63,702 bases of DNA from a bacterium (GCA_029559475.1 JAKQBN010000032.1:1-63702); one strand, 5' to 3'. Counted from the stretch's first letter, positions 18,654 to 29,228 are shown. Made by a program: numbers and translations. Notes: generated by a model from the sequence alone, not told the origin.

Positions 18654-18735
18654 TTTTCCTCCAGAAATTTTACTTTTGAAAAATAATGAATTATTTAAAA
18701 ATTCATAGAAGAAAAATAAAAAAAATAATTTTTAA

Positions 18736-18764
18736 TTTTGTTTTTATTATGATTATGATATATT
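18736..18764 (+). promoter_or_regulatory. Possible promoter of the C39-like protein gene
   Basis: TTTTGT (18736-18741), 17 bases, then TATATT (18759-18764), running on as TATATTTTA. The ATG at 18793 has GGACGGAGG upstream. The -35 is weak. Confidence 0.35.
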
Positions 18765-18792
18765 TTACCTTATTAAGAGGACGGAGGTTTTT

Positions 18793-21657
18793 ATGAGATA
18801 CTTTTTATTTATTTACTTATTTTCAGCATTATATCTATCCGCGACTTTAAATCAGGAGGCACTGGTTAAACTTGAAAACAACGGATATTTTAAAGACATA
18901 CAAGTAACAGAATACGGCATAATTGCGTCAAATAATCTTGATAACGCTTTATATCTTATCAGAGACGGGAAACAAACTACGCTGTTTGAAAATCCGGGAT
19001 GCGGAAGATATTATTCATTAAATAAAGATAAGATAGGTTTCAAATACATTGATCCGGAAACAGGATATCAATCCCCCGCATTGCTGAATATTGCATCCGG
19101 GAAAATCACGGAGCTTTTTGACAGAACGTCAAGATGCGGTCAGGTTTCATTCTCTGATAACGGGAAAACAGCTTTTACCGTTGAAAATATACTTTATATT
19201 ATTGATATTGACGGAAGCAGGATATCCTACGATCTGGGATCATACTCTAATCTCTCCCCTGTTTCGCTGGATGGAAATTATGTATGCTTTCACGATAAAA
19301 ACCAGAACCTTTTTATTATTGATCTGAATTCAGGCGGAATTAAAAGGATCACTTCAGAAGGTGGATTTATAAATCAGAAATGGTCACCAGATTCGAAGAA
19401 AATAGCTTTTCAATCCCTCTCCGGAAAATTGTCAGTTTATGACACTGAGTACGGCTCTATTGAAAAATTCGGTCATATAAGAGATTTCTCATGGGCTTCA
19501 GGATCGAAAATCTATATATCTAAAGTAGTTCACGATGAACAGTCGCTTTTATCTTCAGATATATTTTTGCTGGATTTGAATTTCAGATCCGAAATAATGA
19601 TCTCCGGTACACCTGATATTTTTGAGGCATCGCCCTTTGTGTATAAAGACAGGCTCTATTTTCAGAATTTCGGAACTAATCAGTTAAGCTCGGTTTCAGT
19701 TACGGACAAAAATGTGAGAAATTCCAGAATAGAATATTCCGGAGATAACGGTCTTCGAATGAAGCATATTGAAATAAACGGAAATTATACAAAGGATATG
19801 CTAGTTGTGCCATATATAAATCAGGTTTATTCAACGGATTACTACGGTCACAGATACGGCTGCTGCGCAGCTACGACATGCGCAATGGTGCTCGCATATT
19901 ATCAGATCATCCCGCACTGGAAGTCATCGAATAACAACTGGGCGCACGTGATCTATGACTGGTATTACTATAATAATCTTGCTTTCAGTACACCCTATGA
20001 TACGGGTGTTGGAACGGGCGGAGGCGACGGATATATGTGGAATGATCAGGGCAACGGCGGTTCGTCCCCTTCATGGAATCAGAAATATTACCTGCAAAAA
20101 CACAGGCTTACTTCTGTCCAGTACTGGTCGAACTGGTGGGAAGTGATCTCAAATGATATTGCCAATGGTCATCCGCATCCGATGTGCGTTACGATCACAG
20201 CCAGCGGTCACCTTATACTTCCCATAGGTATCGCTGATGCATCTCATCAGCTTCTATATTACAATGATCCTTATGGTGACAAAAACTATGCGAACGATGC
20301 CGAATATCCCAGCGATGTATATGGCGCAGGTGTTCTTTATGACTGGCCCGGATTCAATACCGGTCACGCTTCGCTCGTTACAGTCGCATGGACTACTTCA
20401 GCGATTGGAACTAAACCTTCAGCACCGGATGAGAATGTAAATGATCTGCAGCTTGCATACGGTACGGATTATGCTGATTTTGACAGTCAGAATAATGGTT
20501 TCTGGATGTCCGCAGACGGAACGACAGGAATGAAATACTGGAGAAACATTTATGACGGATCGAATTCATACTGGTGGACGGGAGCTATGACCGCTACGAC
20601 AATCGACGATTACAACGCTTCCTGGAATCCTTCAATTTCGACAGCCTGCAATTATAAAGTAGAAGCTTATTTACCCGCCGATACTGATGTTTGTACAAAC
20701 GCAAAATATCAGATCAGACACAATGGAGTAACAAATATTGTCAGATTGGATCAGGCTGCGAACGGTAACAGATGGGTCGATCTCGGAACATATTATTTTA
20801 CAGGTTCCGATGATGAATATGTTTATCTCGGAGATGCGACCGGATCGAAAGATTCAGTACCGGTTAAAAAAGAAGATGAAAAAGTAACTTATAAGATTCT
20901 TTATGATAAGATCAGGCTGACGCCTCAAGTACCCGGTTTCGCTTTTGGCGGAGACTGGGAATACGGCACAGACAGTACTGTCGGGTCTGTTTCAGACGGC
21001 AACATCTGGGGTACTGTTTTGAACGCTAATCATACTGACAATACTAATTCTAGCCTGATTTATGACATTCCCGGTTCTTCATTAGAAGCTAATTCCGTTC
21101 TTTCGTTCGACCACTGGTACGAAGCCGAGGACGGATCGGGTACTACAGCTTACGACGGAGGAAATGTCAAGATCTCGACCGACGGCGGCAGCTCATGGTC
21201 AGTTCTTTATCCTCTCGGAGGTTATCCGTACGTAATATCATCCGGTTACACTAATCCCATGCCCGGCGAACCTGCCTACTCGGGAGATTCTGAAGGATGG
21301 ACCCACGCAGTTTTCGATCTTAGCGATTATTACGGACTGGATGTTAAAATAAAATGGCAGTTCGGAAGCGACACTTATTATAATTTCAGAGGCTGGTATT
21401 TAGATAATGTAAACGTCTCGGTATTGTCTGCACCTCAGAATGTTACAACGTCAGCATCGGGAGAGAACATCACTATTACATGGGACGCTGTCGGGAATGC
21501 GAATTCGTATATTATTTATGGATCAGAAACGCCTGAAGGCGAGTTTATATACGTTGATTCCACGTCCGTTCTTTCATGGAGCTGCCCTGCGGATACTGCG
21601 AAAAAATTTTATAAAGTATCTGCGGTACTTGATTATTCGAAATCTGCCAAAAACTGA
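18793..21657 (+). CDS. Secreted protein: beta-propeller, C39-like peptidase, CBM-like and Fn3 domains
   Basis: This 954-aa protein starts with a signal peptide. Residues about 25-320 show TolB/WD-like blades (INQKWSPDSKKIAF). A C39-like cysteine peptidase domain follows: YGCCAATTCAMVLAYY near 355, a candidate His in ASGHLILP near 473, and NDPYGD near 490. Downstream are a golvesin/xanthan-lyase-like beta domain (VEAYLPADTDV, KYQIRHNG), an immune-inhibitor-like jelly roll ending GWYLDNVNV, and a C-terminal Fn3-like domain. There is no clear type A sorting motif. It is divergent from the C1A protease gene next door, so the two may form a secreted proteolysis locus. Protease activity is inferred from motifs. 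Confidence 0.78.
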   Translation: MRYFLFIYLFSALYLSATLNQEALVKLENNGYFKDIQVTEYGIIASNNLDNALYLIRDGKQTTLFENPGCGRYYSLNKDKIGFKYIDPETGYQSPALLNIASGKITELFDRTSRCGQVSFSDNGKTAFTVENILYIIDIDGSRISYDLGSYSNLSPVSLDGNYVCFHDKNQNLFIIDLNSGGIKRITSEGGFINQKWSPDSKKIAFQSLSGKLSVYDTEYGSIEKFGHIRDFSWASGSKIYISKVVHDEQSLLSSDIFLLDLNFRSEIMISGTPDIFEASPFVYKDRLYFQNFGTNQLSSVSVTDKNVRNSRIEYSGDNGLRMKHIEINGNYTKDMLVVPYINQVYSTDYYGHRYGCCAATTCAMVLAYYQIIPHWKSSNNNWAHVIYDWYYYNNLAFSTPYDTGVGTGGGDGYMWNDQGNGGSSPSWNQKYYLQKHRLTSVQYWSNWWEVISNDIANGHPHPMCVTITASGHLILPIGIADASHQLLYYNDPYGDKNYANDAEYPSDVYGAGVLYDWPGFNTGHASLVTVAWTTSAIGTKPSAPDENVNDLQLAYGTDYADFDSQNNGFWMSADGTTGMKYWRNIYDGSNSYWWTGAMTATTIDDYNASWNPSISTACNYKVEAYLPADTDVCTNAKYQIRHNGVTNIVRLDQAANGNRWVDLGTYYFTGSDDEYVYLGDATGSKDSVPVKKEDEKVTYKILYDKIRLTPQVPGFAFGGDWEYGTDSTVGSVSDGNIWGTVLNANHTDNTNSSLIYDIPGSSLEANSVLSFDHWYEAEDGSGTTAYDGGNVKISTDGGSSWSVLYPLGGYPYVISSGYTNPMPGEPAYSGDSEGWTHAVFDLSDYYGLDVKIKWQFGSDTYYNFRGWYLDNVNVSVLSAPQNVTTSASGENITITWDAVGNANSYIIYGSETPEGEFIYVDSTSVLSWSCPADTAKKFYKVSAVLDYSKSAKN

Positions 21658-21775
21658 CATAGTTTTAAAAAAATACAATAAAGATACTCGGATTTCGTGC
21701 CTGTTTTTATATTGGCTTTATTTTTGCATATTAGATTAAGTTATGAATTTAAAAAATTAAAATAGGGAGTTCAAC

Positions 21776-23716
21776 ATGGCAAAAAGCACGATGAAATTCA
21801 AGACGGAAGTGAGTCAGCTTCTTGAACTTGTCACACATTCACTTTATTCCAACAAGGAGATTTTTATCAGGGAGCTTGTTTCGAACGCATCGGACGCGCT
21901 TGACAAACTTAGACTTGAAGGCTTGAGGGACAAAAAGATACTTGAGAACAATACTGACTTCAGAATAAAGATCGATTTCAACAAAGATGCAAAGACCATT
22001 ACGATTACTGACAACGGTATAGGAATGACAAAGGACGAGGTCGTTGACAATATAGGTACGATAGCTAAGTCAGGTACTAAGGAATTTCTCGCCAGGCTTA
22101 AAGATCTGAAATCAGCTGATAAAGACGCGAACACAGACCAGTTGATAGGTCAGTTCGGTGTAGGATTCTATTCTGCGTTCATAGTTTCAGACAGAATAGT
22201 TATAAATTCGAAAAGGGCAGGTTCATATGAAACCGCGGTAAGATGGGAATCCGATGGAAAGGAGAAATTCACGCTTGATGAATCCGACAGAACCGAGAGA
22301 GGAACTGAGATAATTCTTTATCTAAACAAGGAGAACGAGGATTTTGCTTCAGAGTGGAGGATAAAGGATATCGTAAAAAAATATTCCGATTATATTTCCT
22401 ATCCGATAATTATGACAATAGCGCGTGAGGAAAAACCGAAAGACAAGGACGGCAATGAAATTAAAGACGCTGAACCTGTCACAAAATACGAAGATGAGAC
22501 AATAAATTCCATGAAGGCGATCTGGCATAAGGATAAGAAAGATATCAAAGATGAAGATTATAATGAGTTCTACAAGCACATTTCCCACGACTGGGAAGAA
22601 CCGCTCGAAAGGATCCATCTGAGCGCTGAAGGCGTTCTTTCATATAAAGCTCTTCTCTTTATTCCGAAAAAAGCGCCTTTCGACATGTTCTGGCGAGAAG
22701 CTAAAATAGGCGTAAGTCTTTATGTAAAGAACGTATTCATTATGGATGACAACAAAAACCTTCTGCCTGAATATTTCAGATTCATAAAGGGCGTCGTTGA
22801 TTCTGCCGATCTTCCTCTGAACGTTTCGAGAGAGATCCTTCAGGAAGATAAGATCCTTGAGAAGATCAAAACGAACCTTGTAAAGAAGATAATCGATACT
22901 CTGAAGAAAATGAAAGACAAAGAACCTGAAAAATATCTGGAATTCTATAATTCTTTCGGAAAAGTGCTTAAAGAAGGCCTTTATACTGACTGGGAAAATA
23001 AGGACAAACTTGCAGATGTTGTGATGTTTGAATCCACAAAGACTGAAAAAGGAAAGCTTACAAGCCTCAAAGATTACGTTTCAAGAATGCCTGAAGGCCA
23101 GAAAGATATTTATTACATAGCCGGCGAAAAAAGAGATATTCTTGAAAATTCACCGCACATCGAAAAATTCAAAGCTAAGGATTATGAAGTTCTTTTCTTC
23201 ACTGACCCGATAGATGAATTTGTTACCAACAATCTGACCGAATATGAAAAGAAAGAGATTAAATCTATCGGAAAAGGCGAAATAGACCTCGGTGAAGATG
23301 AAGCGGTCAAGAAGGAAAAAGAAGAGGAAGCTAAGAAATTCAAATCCCTGCTTGATACGATCAAAGACCATTTGAAAGAAGATATTAAAGAAGTCAGAGT
23401 ATCGTCAAGGCTGACTTCAAGCGCGGTCTGCCTCGTATCCGATGAGCACGGAATGACGCCGAACATGGAGAAAATGTTCAGATCAATGAATCAGGAAGTT
23501 CCGAAAACCCAGAGAATATTGGAGATCAATCCGAAGCACCCGCTTTATGAATCGCTTAATACAATGTTTGAAAAGAACAAAGATGACGCAAGGCTGAAAG
23601 ATTATTCAGAGCTGCTCTATGATCAGGCTCTTATAGCTGAAGGAGCTATGCCGAAAGATCCTGTCAAATTCGCGAGAAAGATGGCCGACCTTATGGCAAT
23701 GGAAGCGAAAGCGTAA
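21776..23716 (+). CDS. htpG: Chaperone HtpG (Hsp90)
   Basis: A cytosolic ATP-dependent dimeric chaperone of 646 aa, full length for the family. The N-terminal GHKL ATPase motifs are [14 protein letters not shown] (about 35-48), DNGIGMT (about 80) and [11 protein letters not shown] (about 124). The middle domain contains [13 protein letters not shown], and the C-terminal dimerisation domain is intact ([14 protein letters not shown]). The start has AGGGAG upstream. It stands alone and is closed by a strong terminator. Confidence 0.97.
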
Positions 23717-23724
23717 AAATCAAA

Positions 23725-23749
23725 GGGGTTCAATTCGAACCCCTTTTTT
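23725..23749 (+). terminator. Intrinsic terminator after htpG
   Basis: Arms GGGGTTC (23725-23731) and GAACCCC (23737-23743), loop AATTC, followed by T6. On the minus strand the arms are followed by TTTGATTTTT, so it may also stop the convergent gene. Confidence 0.9.
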
Positions 23750-24696
23750 CATGCGTGATTCCTCAGTTTTAATTCAAGCGGATGAGGGTTCAGATAAACC
23801 TGGTCGAGAAGATATTCAGGCTTGAATTTTCTGATATAATGATTTAATAGAGTGACTGGAACGATCTGAGGAACAAGCCCGTCGTGATACTTTGTTATAA
23901 CTTCATTAAGCTCGGCTTTTTCGTCCGTACTCAGATATTTTTTGAAATATCCCATAATATGCTGAAGCGTGTTGGTATTTTTCTTTCTTGTGGCAGTAAG
24001 TTTAAGGTATTTTGAAAGTAAGGTAAGATAGGAATCGTAAACTTTGTCTATGGGATATTTCTTCGCATCGGCAACAAGTTTGCCGAGCTCTCTGAGACCG
24101 GCGTCTGAATGCGACATTATCAGATATTTGTGGACTGTGTGGAACCTGACAAGCTCTCCGACTGTCTTTTTGCGTTCAAGAAGCTCATTCCATCTCTGGA
24201 ACACAAATATCCTTTCGATGAAATTCTCTCTCAGAATGTCGTCATTCAGTCTGCCTTCCTCTTCGACGGGAAGGCAGGGGAATTTTTGCATGAACGCGTT
24301 CGCAAAAATGCCCGCGCCGGTCTTCTCGGCGTAGCCGTTCTCGTTATAAACTTTTACTCGTTCCATTCCCGATGACGGCGATTTTGCTTTGAAAATGAAT
24401 CCGCAGAGTTTTCTACCGGCAAGCTGTTCCAGAACAGGCTCCATCCACTTTTTCATCTGAGGCGTTATATCTTTGCCTGTTCTCTGCGTAAGAAGCTTTA
24501 TTTCGCCGTCAACTCTAACAAGCCTCATAGCCTCACGCGGAATGGAAAGGCCGCATTCGACTTCCGGACAGACAGGAACGTATTCAACGAACTGTCCAAG
24601 CACATCTTTTAAAAATCTGTCGAGTTTATGCCCGCCGTCGTATCTGACATTATTTCCCAGAAGACAGGAGCTGATACCCACTATAGGTTTTTCCAT
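23749..24696 (-). CDS. DUF523-DUF1722 fusion protein (TudS/YbgA type)
   Basis: The 315-aa product has an N-terminal DUF523 domain (residues 1-155) with SSCLLG (Cys11), PVCPEVECGL (Cys43, Cys48) and LCGFIFKAKSPSSG (Cys98). These positions match the iron-sulfur cysteines of the thiouracil desulfurase TudS family. The C-terminal half is DUF1722/YbgA (RFHTVHKYLIMSHS, NTLQHIMGYFKK, LNHYIRKF). The same fusion occurs in many bacteria; the role is inferred to be desulfuration of a thiolated base or a related repair reaction. Its start lies near the end of the PorV-like gene upstream (stop at 24708), and it may be the last gene of that operon. Confidence 0.88.
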   Translation of the reverse strand: MEKPIVGISSCLLGNNVRYDGGHKLDRFLKDVLGQFVEYVPVCPEVECGLSIPREAMRLVRVDGEIKLLTQRTGKDITPQMKKWMEPVLEQLAGRKLCGFIFKAKSPSSGMERVKVYNENGYAEKTGAGIFANAFMQKFPCLPVEEEGRLNDDILRENFIERIFVFQRWNELLERKKTVGELVRFHTVHKYLIMSHSDAGLRELGKLVADAKKYPIDKVYDSYLTLLSKYLKLTATRKKNTNTLQHIMGYFKKYLSTDEKAELNEVITKYHDGLVPQIVPVTLLNHYIRKFKPEYLLDQVYLNPHPLELKLRNHA

Positions 24697-24707
24697 ATTG
24701 ATCTGCC

Positions 24708-25607
24708 CTATTTTAAACAGTATTTTAATGAGATGCAGTGGCTGTCATCCCCTTCAACATCAGAGAAAGGAGTATAGGCGTAATCGAAAGTGAATTTATC
24801 TACAACAAGACCGATACCTGCAGAAAAAGGCATTCCCTCGTTCATAGCTCTCAAACCGGATCTGAAAAAGAACCTGTCAAGATACGCGATTTCCAGGCCG
24901 ATATAGTTTTCCATGTCGAGATCTTCGAAAAGGAACCTCACGCTGTTTCCGGCTTTAAGATCGATATTGAAAGTTGTTCTATAAATATACCCTATACCGA
25001 AAACTGCATCGGACGGAAGTTTTGAGCTCTCTGTATTTAGTTCGTTCATCTTTCCGATATTATTTACAGCTAAGCCCAGATTCAAACCTTCTATAAAATT
25101 ATTTTCCCTGAATACGCCGGCCGAAAAAGCGTATCCGTACGAATCTTCATATTCGATCTTTTCAAAAAGATACTTTGCCGATATTCCCAGCTTAAAACCG
25201 TATCCTGATTCAAAGGCGAAATTTCCGTTTACGATAATATTATTCGAACCGAATTCGTAAAGCGGTGATTCTGACGGGATATCTCTGCCCTCGAGTCCTG
25301 AAATATTCAGCGATGAAACAATAAGACCGTACTGGCGGTTTCCGTCGCGGTATGAAACCGAGAATATTCCTGCTTCCGCGTCATCGAACAGAGTCCTGTA
25401 AGACACTCCGGCAGTAAAGATCTCATTTCCGTAAGCCGAGCCCGGGTTGATCTGTGAATTTTCCGCCGACTGCGAAAACAGATATGAAGTCTGGGCGGAC
25501 GCTATCTCTTTGGCCGGCATTTCGGTCCTCAAAAAATAAAATCCGCTTCCGGCATTTAGAAAATTAATTAGAATTATAAAACCGACAAACCAGTATTTTC
25601 TGTTCAT
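24708..25607 (-). CDS. PorV/PorQ-like outer-membrane beta-barrel protein (second copy)
   Basis: The start is set at the ATG at 25607 (AAAAGGAT upstream), giving a signal peptide ending at LNAGS; a longer version from 25646 would start inside the upstream gene. The 299-aa product has repeated amphipathic strands (YGLIVSSLNI, GFKLGISAKYLF, LNLGLAVNNIG, FSAGIGLVVDKFTFDYAYTPF) and a terminal ISLKYCL. FTFDYAYTPF closely matches the end of the neighbouring barrel. PorV-like barrels shuttle cargo in type IX secretion; here the assignment is to the broad family only. Confidence 0.75.
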   Translation of the reverse strand: MNRKYWFVGFIILINFLNAGSGFYFLRTEMPAKEIASAQTSYLFSQSAENSQINPGSAYGNEIFTAGVSYRTLFDDAEAGIFSVSYRDGNRQYGLIVSSLNISGLEGRDIPSESPLYEFGSNNIIVNGNFAFESGYGFKLGISAKYLFEKIEYEDSYGYAFSAGVFRENNFIEGLNLGLAVNNIGKMNELNTESSKLPSDAVFGIGYIYRTTFNIDLKAGNSVRFLFEDLDMENYIGLEIAYLDRFFFRSGLRAMNEGMPFSAGIGLVVDKFTFDYAYTPFSDVEGDDSHCISLKYCLK

Positions 25608-25627
25608 TTTTATCCTTTTATCAACAT

Positions 25628-26584
25628 TTAAAAAAAGACCCTCCATGATAGAGAATGAGGATTAAATTCGCTTATATCCTCATGCGTGTAAGCGTAATCA
25701 ATTATCATTTTTTTATCCATGACACTGAATTCGTATCCGAATCCGGCGGTGATGGAACCGGATACCGTTCCCGTTCTGAAAGCTACGGCGCTCTTTTTTT
25801 CATCAAAACGTTTCTGCCATTCAATGCCCAGCCCGTAGCCGTAATCTTCGAGATCGGACGAATTTATATCTCCGTATATCCCTATTTCTTTATTAAATTC
25901 AGGTATCCACGATACTCCCATAGAATAAGATGCAGGATAATAGTCGGTAGATGCGGATCCGTCCGTCCATACTTTATCGCTGTTCCATGAATTCTTACCT
26001 TTAACGTTCCTTACAGATATACCCGCAGTCAGACCTTCCGTCCCCGGAATAAAAATGTCGCATCCCAGATCATAAGCGAAAGTCAATGAAGAGACCGTTT
26101 CGCCGTCAGTATCGAACTCCGGCAACCTCACCCATATCAGTTTTGTAGTCACGCCGATCGACAGAAATTCTTTCGGTTTGATCCCGAAATTCAAATAGAA
26201 CATATTTTCGTTGTACGAATAAGTATCGAACTGGTCCCCGTATTTGTCCCTGGCTTCAATGTCGGCTGTTCCGGAATAGAGCAGACCGGCGCTGATCACA
26301 GCCCTGTTTTTAACCGGATGAAGATACGACAGATAAGCGAATCTTCTGTCCATTGAAAGTATTTTCATCCCGGTAAGAACCTGCTTCTCCAAGATTGATG
26401 AAGCGGCGGCAGGGTTAAAAAATATCGAGAATCCCGAATTTGTATCTGCTGTAACAGCTCTTCCAAGGCTTTCCGATCTTGCGTCAAGCCCGTAGCGTAA
26501 AAAAGCTCCGGCCATACCTGCTGTTTCTGACGATATAAGAACCGAAACAGCAGCAAGTAATATTATAGTATAAAATTTATGCAT
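25628..26584 (-). CDS. PorV/PorQ-like outer-membrane beta-barrel protein (first copy)
   Basis: This 318-aa protein has a signal peptide (residues about 1-20) followed by the PorV-family opening AGMAGAFLRYGLDARSESLG and FFNPAAAS, where family members read MGGAFT...NPAG. Barrel strands follow and it ends KKMIIDYAYTHEDI and HSLSWRVFF. The gene sits 15 bases after the BNR/FlgD-tail protein gene and before a second barrel, in one minus-strand unit. A type A sorting tail on a protease elsewhere in the window makes a T9SS-like role plausible, but this is context, not proof. Confidence 0.85.
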   Translation of the reverse strand: MHKFYTIILLAAVSVLISSETAGMAGAFLRYGLDARSESLGRAVTADTNSGFSIFFNPAAASSILEKQVLTGMKILSMDRRFAYLSYLHPVKNRAVISAGLLYSGTADIEARDKYGDQFDTYSYNENMFYLNFGIKPKEFLSIGVTTKLIWVRLPEFDTDGETVSSLTFAYDLGCDIFIPGTEGLTAGISVRNVKGKNSWNSDKVWTDGSASTDYYPASYSMGVSWIPEFNKEIGIYGDINSSDLEDYGYGLGIEWQKRFDEKKSAVAFRTGTVSGSITAGFGYEFSVMDKKMIIDYAYTHEDISEFNPHSLSWRVFF

Positions 26585-26599
26585 AATTATCTCATGTTC

Positions 26600-28063
26600 C
26601 TATTCAAATATTATTATCTTGTTCCACAAATCGCTGCCGTCTGCAGAGATAATATAGTAATATACACCGTTCGCAGCCGTTTTCCCGTTGTCGTCCTTCC
26701 CGTCCCAGGTAAGATAATGCTCGCCAGATTCAAAATTTTCAGACGATCTCAAGAGTCTCACTCTTTCCATAGCGAAATTAAAGATCTTACATGTTACCTG
26801 CGATTCTTTCTTCAGCCTGAACTGAAGTTTTACCTCACCGAATTTCGCCGGCGAGAACGGATTCGGGTATGCGTAAGTGTCATTCTGTGAATCGGAAGAA
26901 GGTTCATAGGCTTCTGCCATCCGCCATGAATTTCCGTCATCCCCGCTGATCGCGATCCCTTCGCCTGTACCTGCGAACATAATGGTGTTATGGTACAGGA
27001 ATGAATATACTTTTTTTATTCGAATGTAATCTTTTTTTATTCCCGACCATGCGTTAATTGAATAATTCTCCCAGTATTTCCCATTGTCGGATGATTTCCA
27101 CAATCCGTTGTCCCCGCAGGCGAAAATGTCGTTTCCCCGATAACTGATGCTGTATATTTTTTCTCCAAGCAGGCATTTATTCCACGAATTGCCGTTATCG
27201 TTCGTATAAGAAATTCCGTTAACTTCCGCAGCGTTCTCGGCCAGCCATGAGGCTGCGAAAACGTATTCTTTATTATCATCCGTATTGAAATATGACGAAA
27301 TCGCAGTCACAAAATTTCCGGATAATCCGTTCGAAAATGTGAACTGCTTCCATTCTCTAAGGCTGTCCGGGACATTATAGTTTTCGCACAAGTTGATGCC
27401 CTCTGCTGATCCGGCCCATAATTTTCCCGAAGCTGTAATATGTACAGAGAACAGCCTCTGGTTCATATTATTAAAGGGATCCCATTCTTTCTGATCGCAG
27501 GTAAGGGTTCTCCAGCTCTGGCCCGAATCGTCAGACTTCTGAAGGGACTGCCCGAAACATGCCATCCATATCCCGCCGAGCGAATCGCAGGCTATGTCGT
27601 ACGCCAGACCCTGAATGGGAGTTATACCGGGTTGAGGAAAATGCGTCCATGTTCTTCCCGAATCAGCAGACATATGCACGCCTGATCCTGTAGGTAAAAA
27701 AGCGTTTACGTCGGAAACGAAGGAATCCGCCGCAGTAGTCATCCAGATATTGTTGAATCTATCCACAGAGATCGCGCTTGACCCGCCGTAACCGGGAACC
27801 GAACTTCTCCATCTTAGCTCATCAACAGGTCTGAGAGTGCTGTATCCCATAGTAAATCCTGAACCTGTCGCAAAGAAAGCGACAGAATCAGTTTCAGAAA
27901 AAGAATAAGGATTTCTTATAATATCAAGAATAAAATTACTTTCGGGCCTGTCCTGCTCCTCCCATTCTTTTGACGGTTTCAGGCCGAGATCAAAGTAATA
28001 AGGTATTTTCGCGGCAGCTGAAAGGCTAATTAAAAGGATTAGCATGATACGTGGCGGCAGCAT
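26600..28063 (-). CDS. Exported BNR/sialidase-like propeller with FlgD/Ig-type C-terminal tail
   Basis: The 487-aa product has a signal peptide ending SAAAK. A central beta-propeller shows Asp-box-like repeats of the form S.D.G..W (SADSGRTWTHFP, SDDSGQSWRTL, TNDNGNSWNKC, SSDNGKYWENY, SGDDGNSWRMA). The last 90 residues carry YAYPNPFSP and the FlgD-like YLTWDGKDDNGKTAANGVYYYII, a C-terminal domain common on exported proteins of FCB bacteria. It overlaps the upstream lipoprotein gene by 38 bases, so translation may be coupled. Binding partner unknown; the Asp boxes are structural and do not imply sialidase activity. Confidence 0.82.
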   Translation of the reverse strand: MLPPRIMLILLISLSAAAKIPYYFDLGLKPSKEWEEQDRPESNFILDIIRNPYSFSETDSVAFFATGSGFTMGYSTLRPVDELRWRSSVPGYGGSSAISVDRFNNIWMTTAADSFVSDVNAFLPTGSGVHMSADSGRTWTHFPQPGITPIQGLAYDIACDSLGGIWMACFGQSLQKSDDSGQSWRTLTCDQKEWDPFNNMNQRLFSVHITASGKLWAGSAEGINLCENYNVPDSLREWKQFTFSNGLSGNFVTAISSYFNTDDNKEYVFAASWLAENAAEVNGISYTNDNGNSWNKCLLGEKIYSISYRGNDIFACGDNGLWKSSDNGKYWENYSINAWSGIKKDYIRIKKVYSFLYHNTIMFAGTGEGIAISGDDGNSWRMAEAYEPSSDSQNDTYAYPNPFSPAKFGEVKLQFRLKKESQVTCKIFNFAMERVRLLRSSENFESGEHYLTWDGKDDNGKTAANGVYYYIISADGSDLWNKIIIFE

Positions 28064-29228
28064 CTTCTCTCCATTTAGATTTTTTTACATCGTATTTCTT
28101 GAATATAAGCTGACCAGATAAAATGTTGCTTGTGTTCTCAGCTTTGTCAACCGCCTGAATGCTATAGGGCAGTACTGCTGTCTCGCCGGTAAAAAAAGAA
28201 CTGCTGACAGAATAAGCTATCGTATAAACAGCATCGTTCGCGGTCTGGTCAAGATCCTCGCCGTTGTCCCGCATATATCTCGGCGATCCTGTTGTGATAG
28301 CAACATTATCAATGTCCTGAAATTCGTAAGATCCCTGTGGGTCATTGACCTTTACGGTAACGCCGAAGTCAACAAAAAGCGTGCTGTCCGAGGGTACGAA
28401 GACCGTATCGGGATGCTGAACGCTGCTTATAACGGGAGAAGAATTTTCGATAGTAATACCGTTCACAATGAGTGTATCCTTCTCTCCATATAGATCTTCG
28501 GCTGTAAAAGCGAACGAATATCTTCCCGTGCTTAAGCCTGACGCGTAAACCGAATCCGTATTTATTACAATATCGCCGAGAGGGTCTTTTCTATCGTAAT
28601 AATAATATTTTACGTCCGGTCTTCCGGTTATCTTAAGTTCCAGCTTCTGATTGTCGTTGAATCCTGTAATGTCGTTGTCGGGATCATTTATCGAAACAGT
28701 TACGGGAAAAGTTTTAAATCCGGATTTAAGGCTGTCACCTTCAGTTACGCCGCTGATCGCAGTTATTACGGGTGCGGTATTTCTTGCGACTTTTATACCG
28801 GTAAATGAATCCGATCCGATTACAGTTGAATCGTTTAGAACAAAATCTATTTTGAGTTCCCAGACTCCTTCTACGGGAAAATCAGCAGAATTTATCCCTC
28901 CCGACCAGATGTTGTTGGATGCCGCAAGGTCGTTCTGTAATGAATCGTCGCTGATACCGTCATCATAAAGCTGCATTTCTATATCATGATCTCCTAAAGT
29001 AAAAAAAGCTTTCGTAGAAAATCCGTCTTCAACCATGTAATCAGTATCTGCAGCGATCTTAAAATGATATACTTTGTTCTTTGAGAACTGTATCCTGCCG
29101 GGTATCACCGAAAGTTTTTTATCGAGCACTACAGAATGATCATCTTTGTAGGGGCTGACATTTTCTTCATCGCAGGATGAAATGATAAAAACAGTTAAGA
29201 TTATCGCCAATATATTTTTATAATTCAT
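28026..29228 (-). CDS. Lipoprotein with Ig-like repeats
   Basis: This 400-aa protein has a lipoprotein signal: hydrophobic core followed by ISSC with Cys19. The rest is beta-rich with three or more Ig/cadherin-like segments (VITAISGVTEGDSL, VTVSINDPDN, ISSVQHPDTVFV, VKVNDPQGSYEF) and no enzyme motif. It heads the minus-strand unit of lipoprotein, propeller and two PorV-like barrels behind a strong promoter. The co-transcription suggests an envelope assembly or secretion module. The last 12 codons overlap the next gene. Confidence 0.75.
   Translation of the reverse strand: MNYKNILAIILTVFIISSCDEENVSPYKDDHSVVLDKKLSVIPGRIQFSKNKVYHFKIAADTDYMVEDGFSTKAFFTLGDHDIEMQLYDDGISDDSLQNDLAASNNIWSGGINSADFPVEGVWELKIDFVLNDSTVIGSDSFTGIKVARNTAPVITAISGVTEGDSLKSGFKTFPVTVSINDPDNDITGFNDNQKLELKITGRPDVKYYYYDRKDPLGDIVINTDSVYASGLSTGRYSFAFTAEDLYGEKDTLIVNGITIENSSPVISSVQHPDTVFVPSDSTLFVDFGVTVKVNDPQGSYEFQDIDNVAITTGSPRYMRDNGEDLDQTANDAVYTIAYSVSSSFFTGETAVLPYSIQAVDKAENTSNILSGQLIFKKYDVKKSKWREDAAATYHANPFN

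Noticed and set aside
26600-28063. Sialidase activity from Asp-box repeats
   Set aside because: Asp boxes are structural in many propellers; the catalytic Arg triad and Tyr/Glu of sialidases could not be identified.
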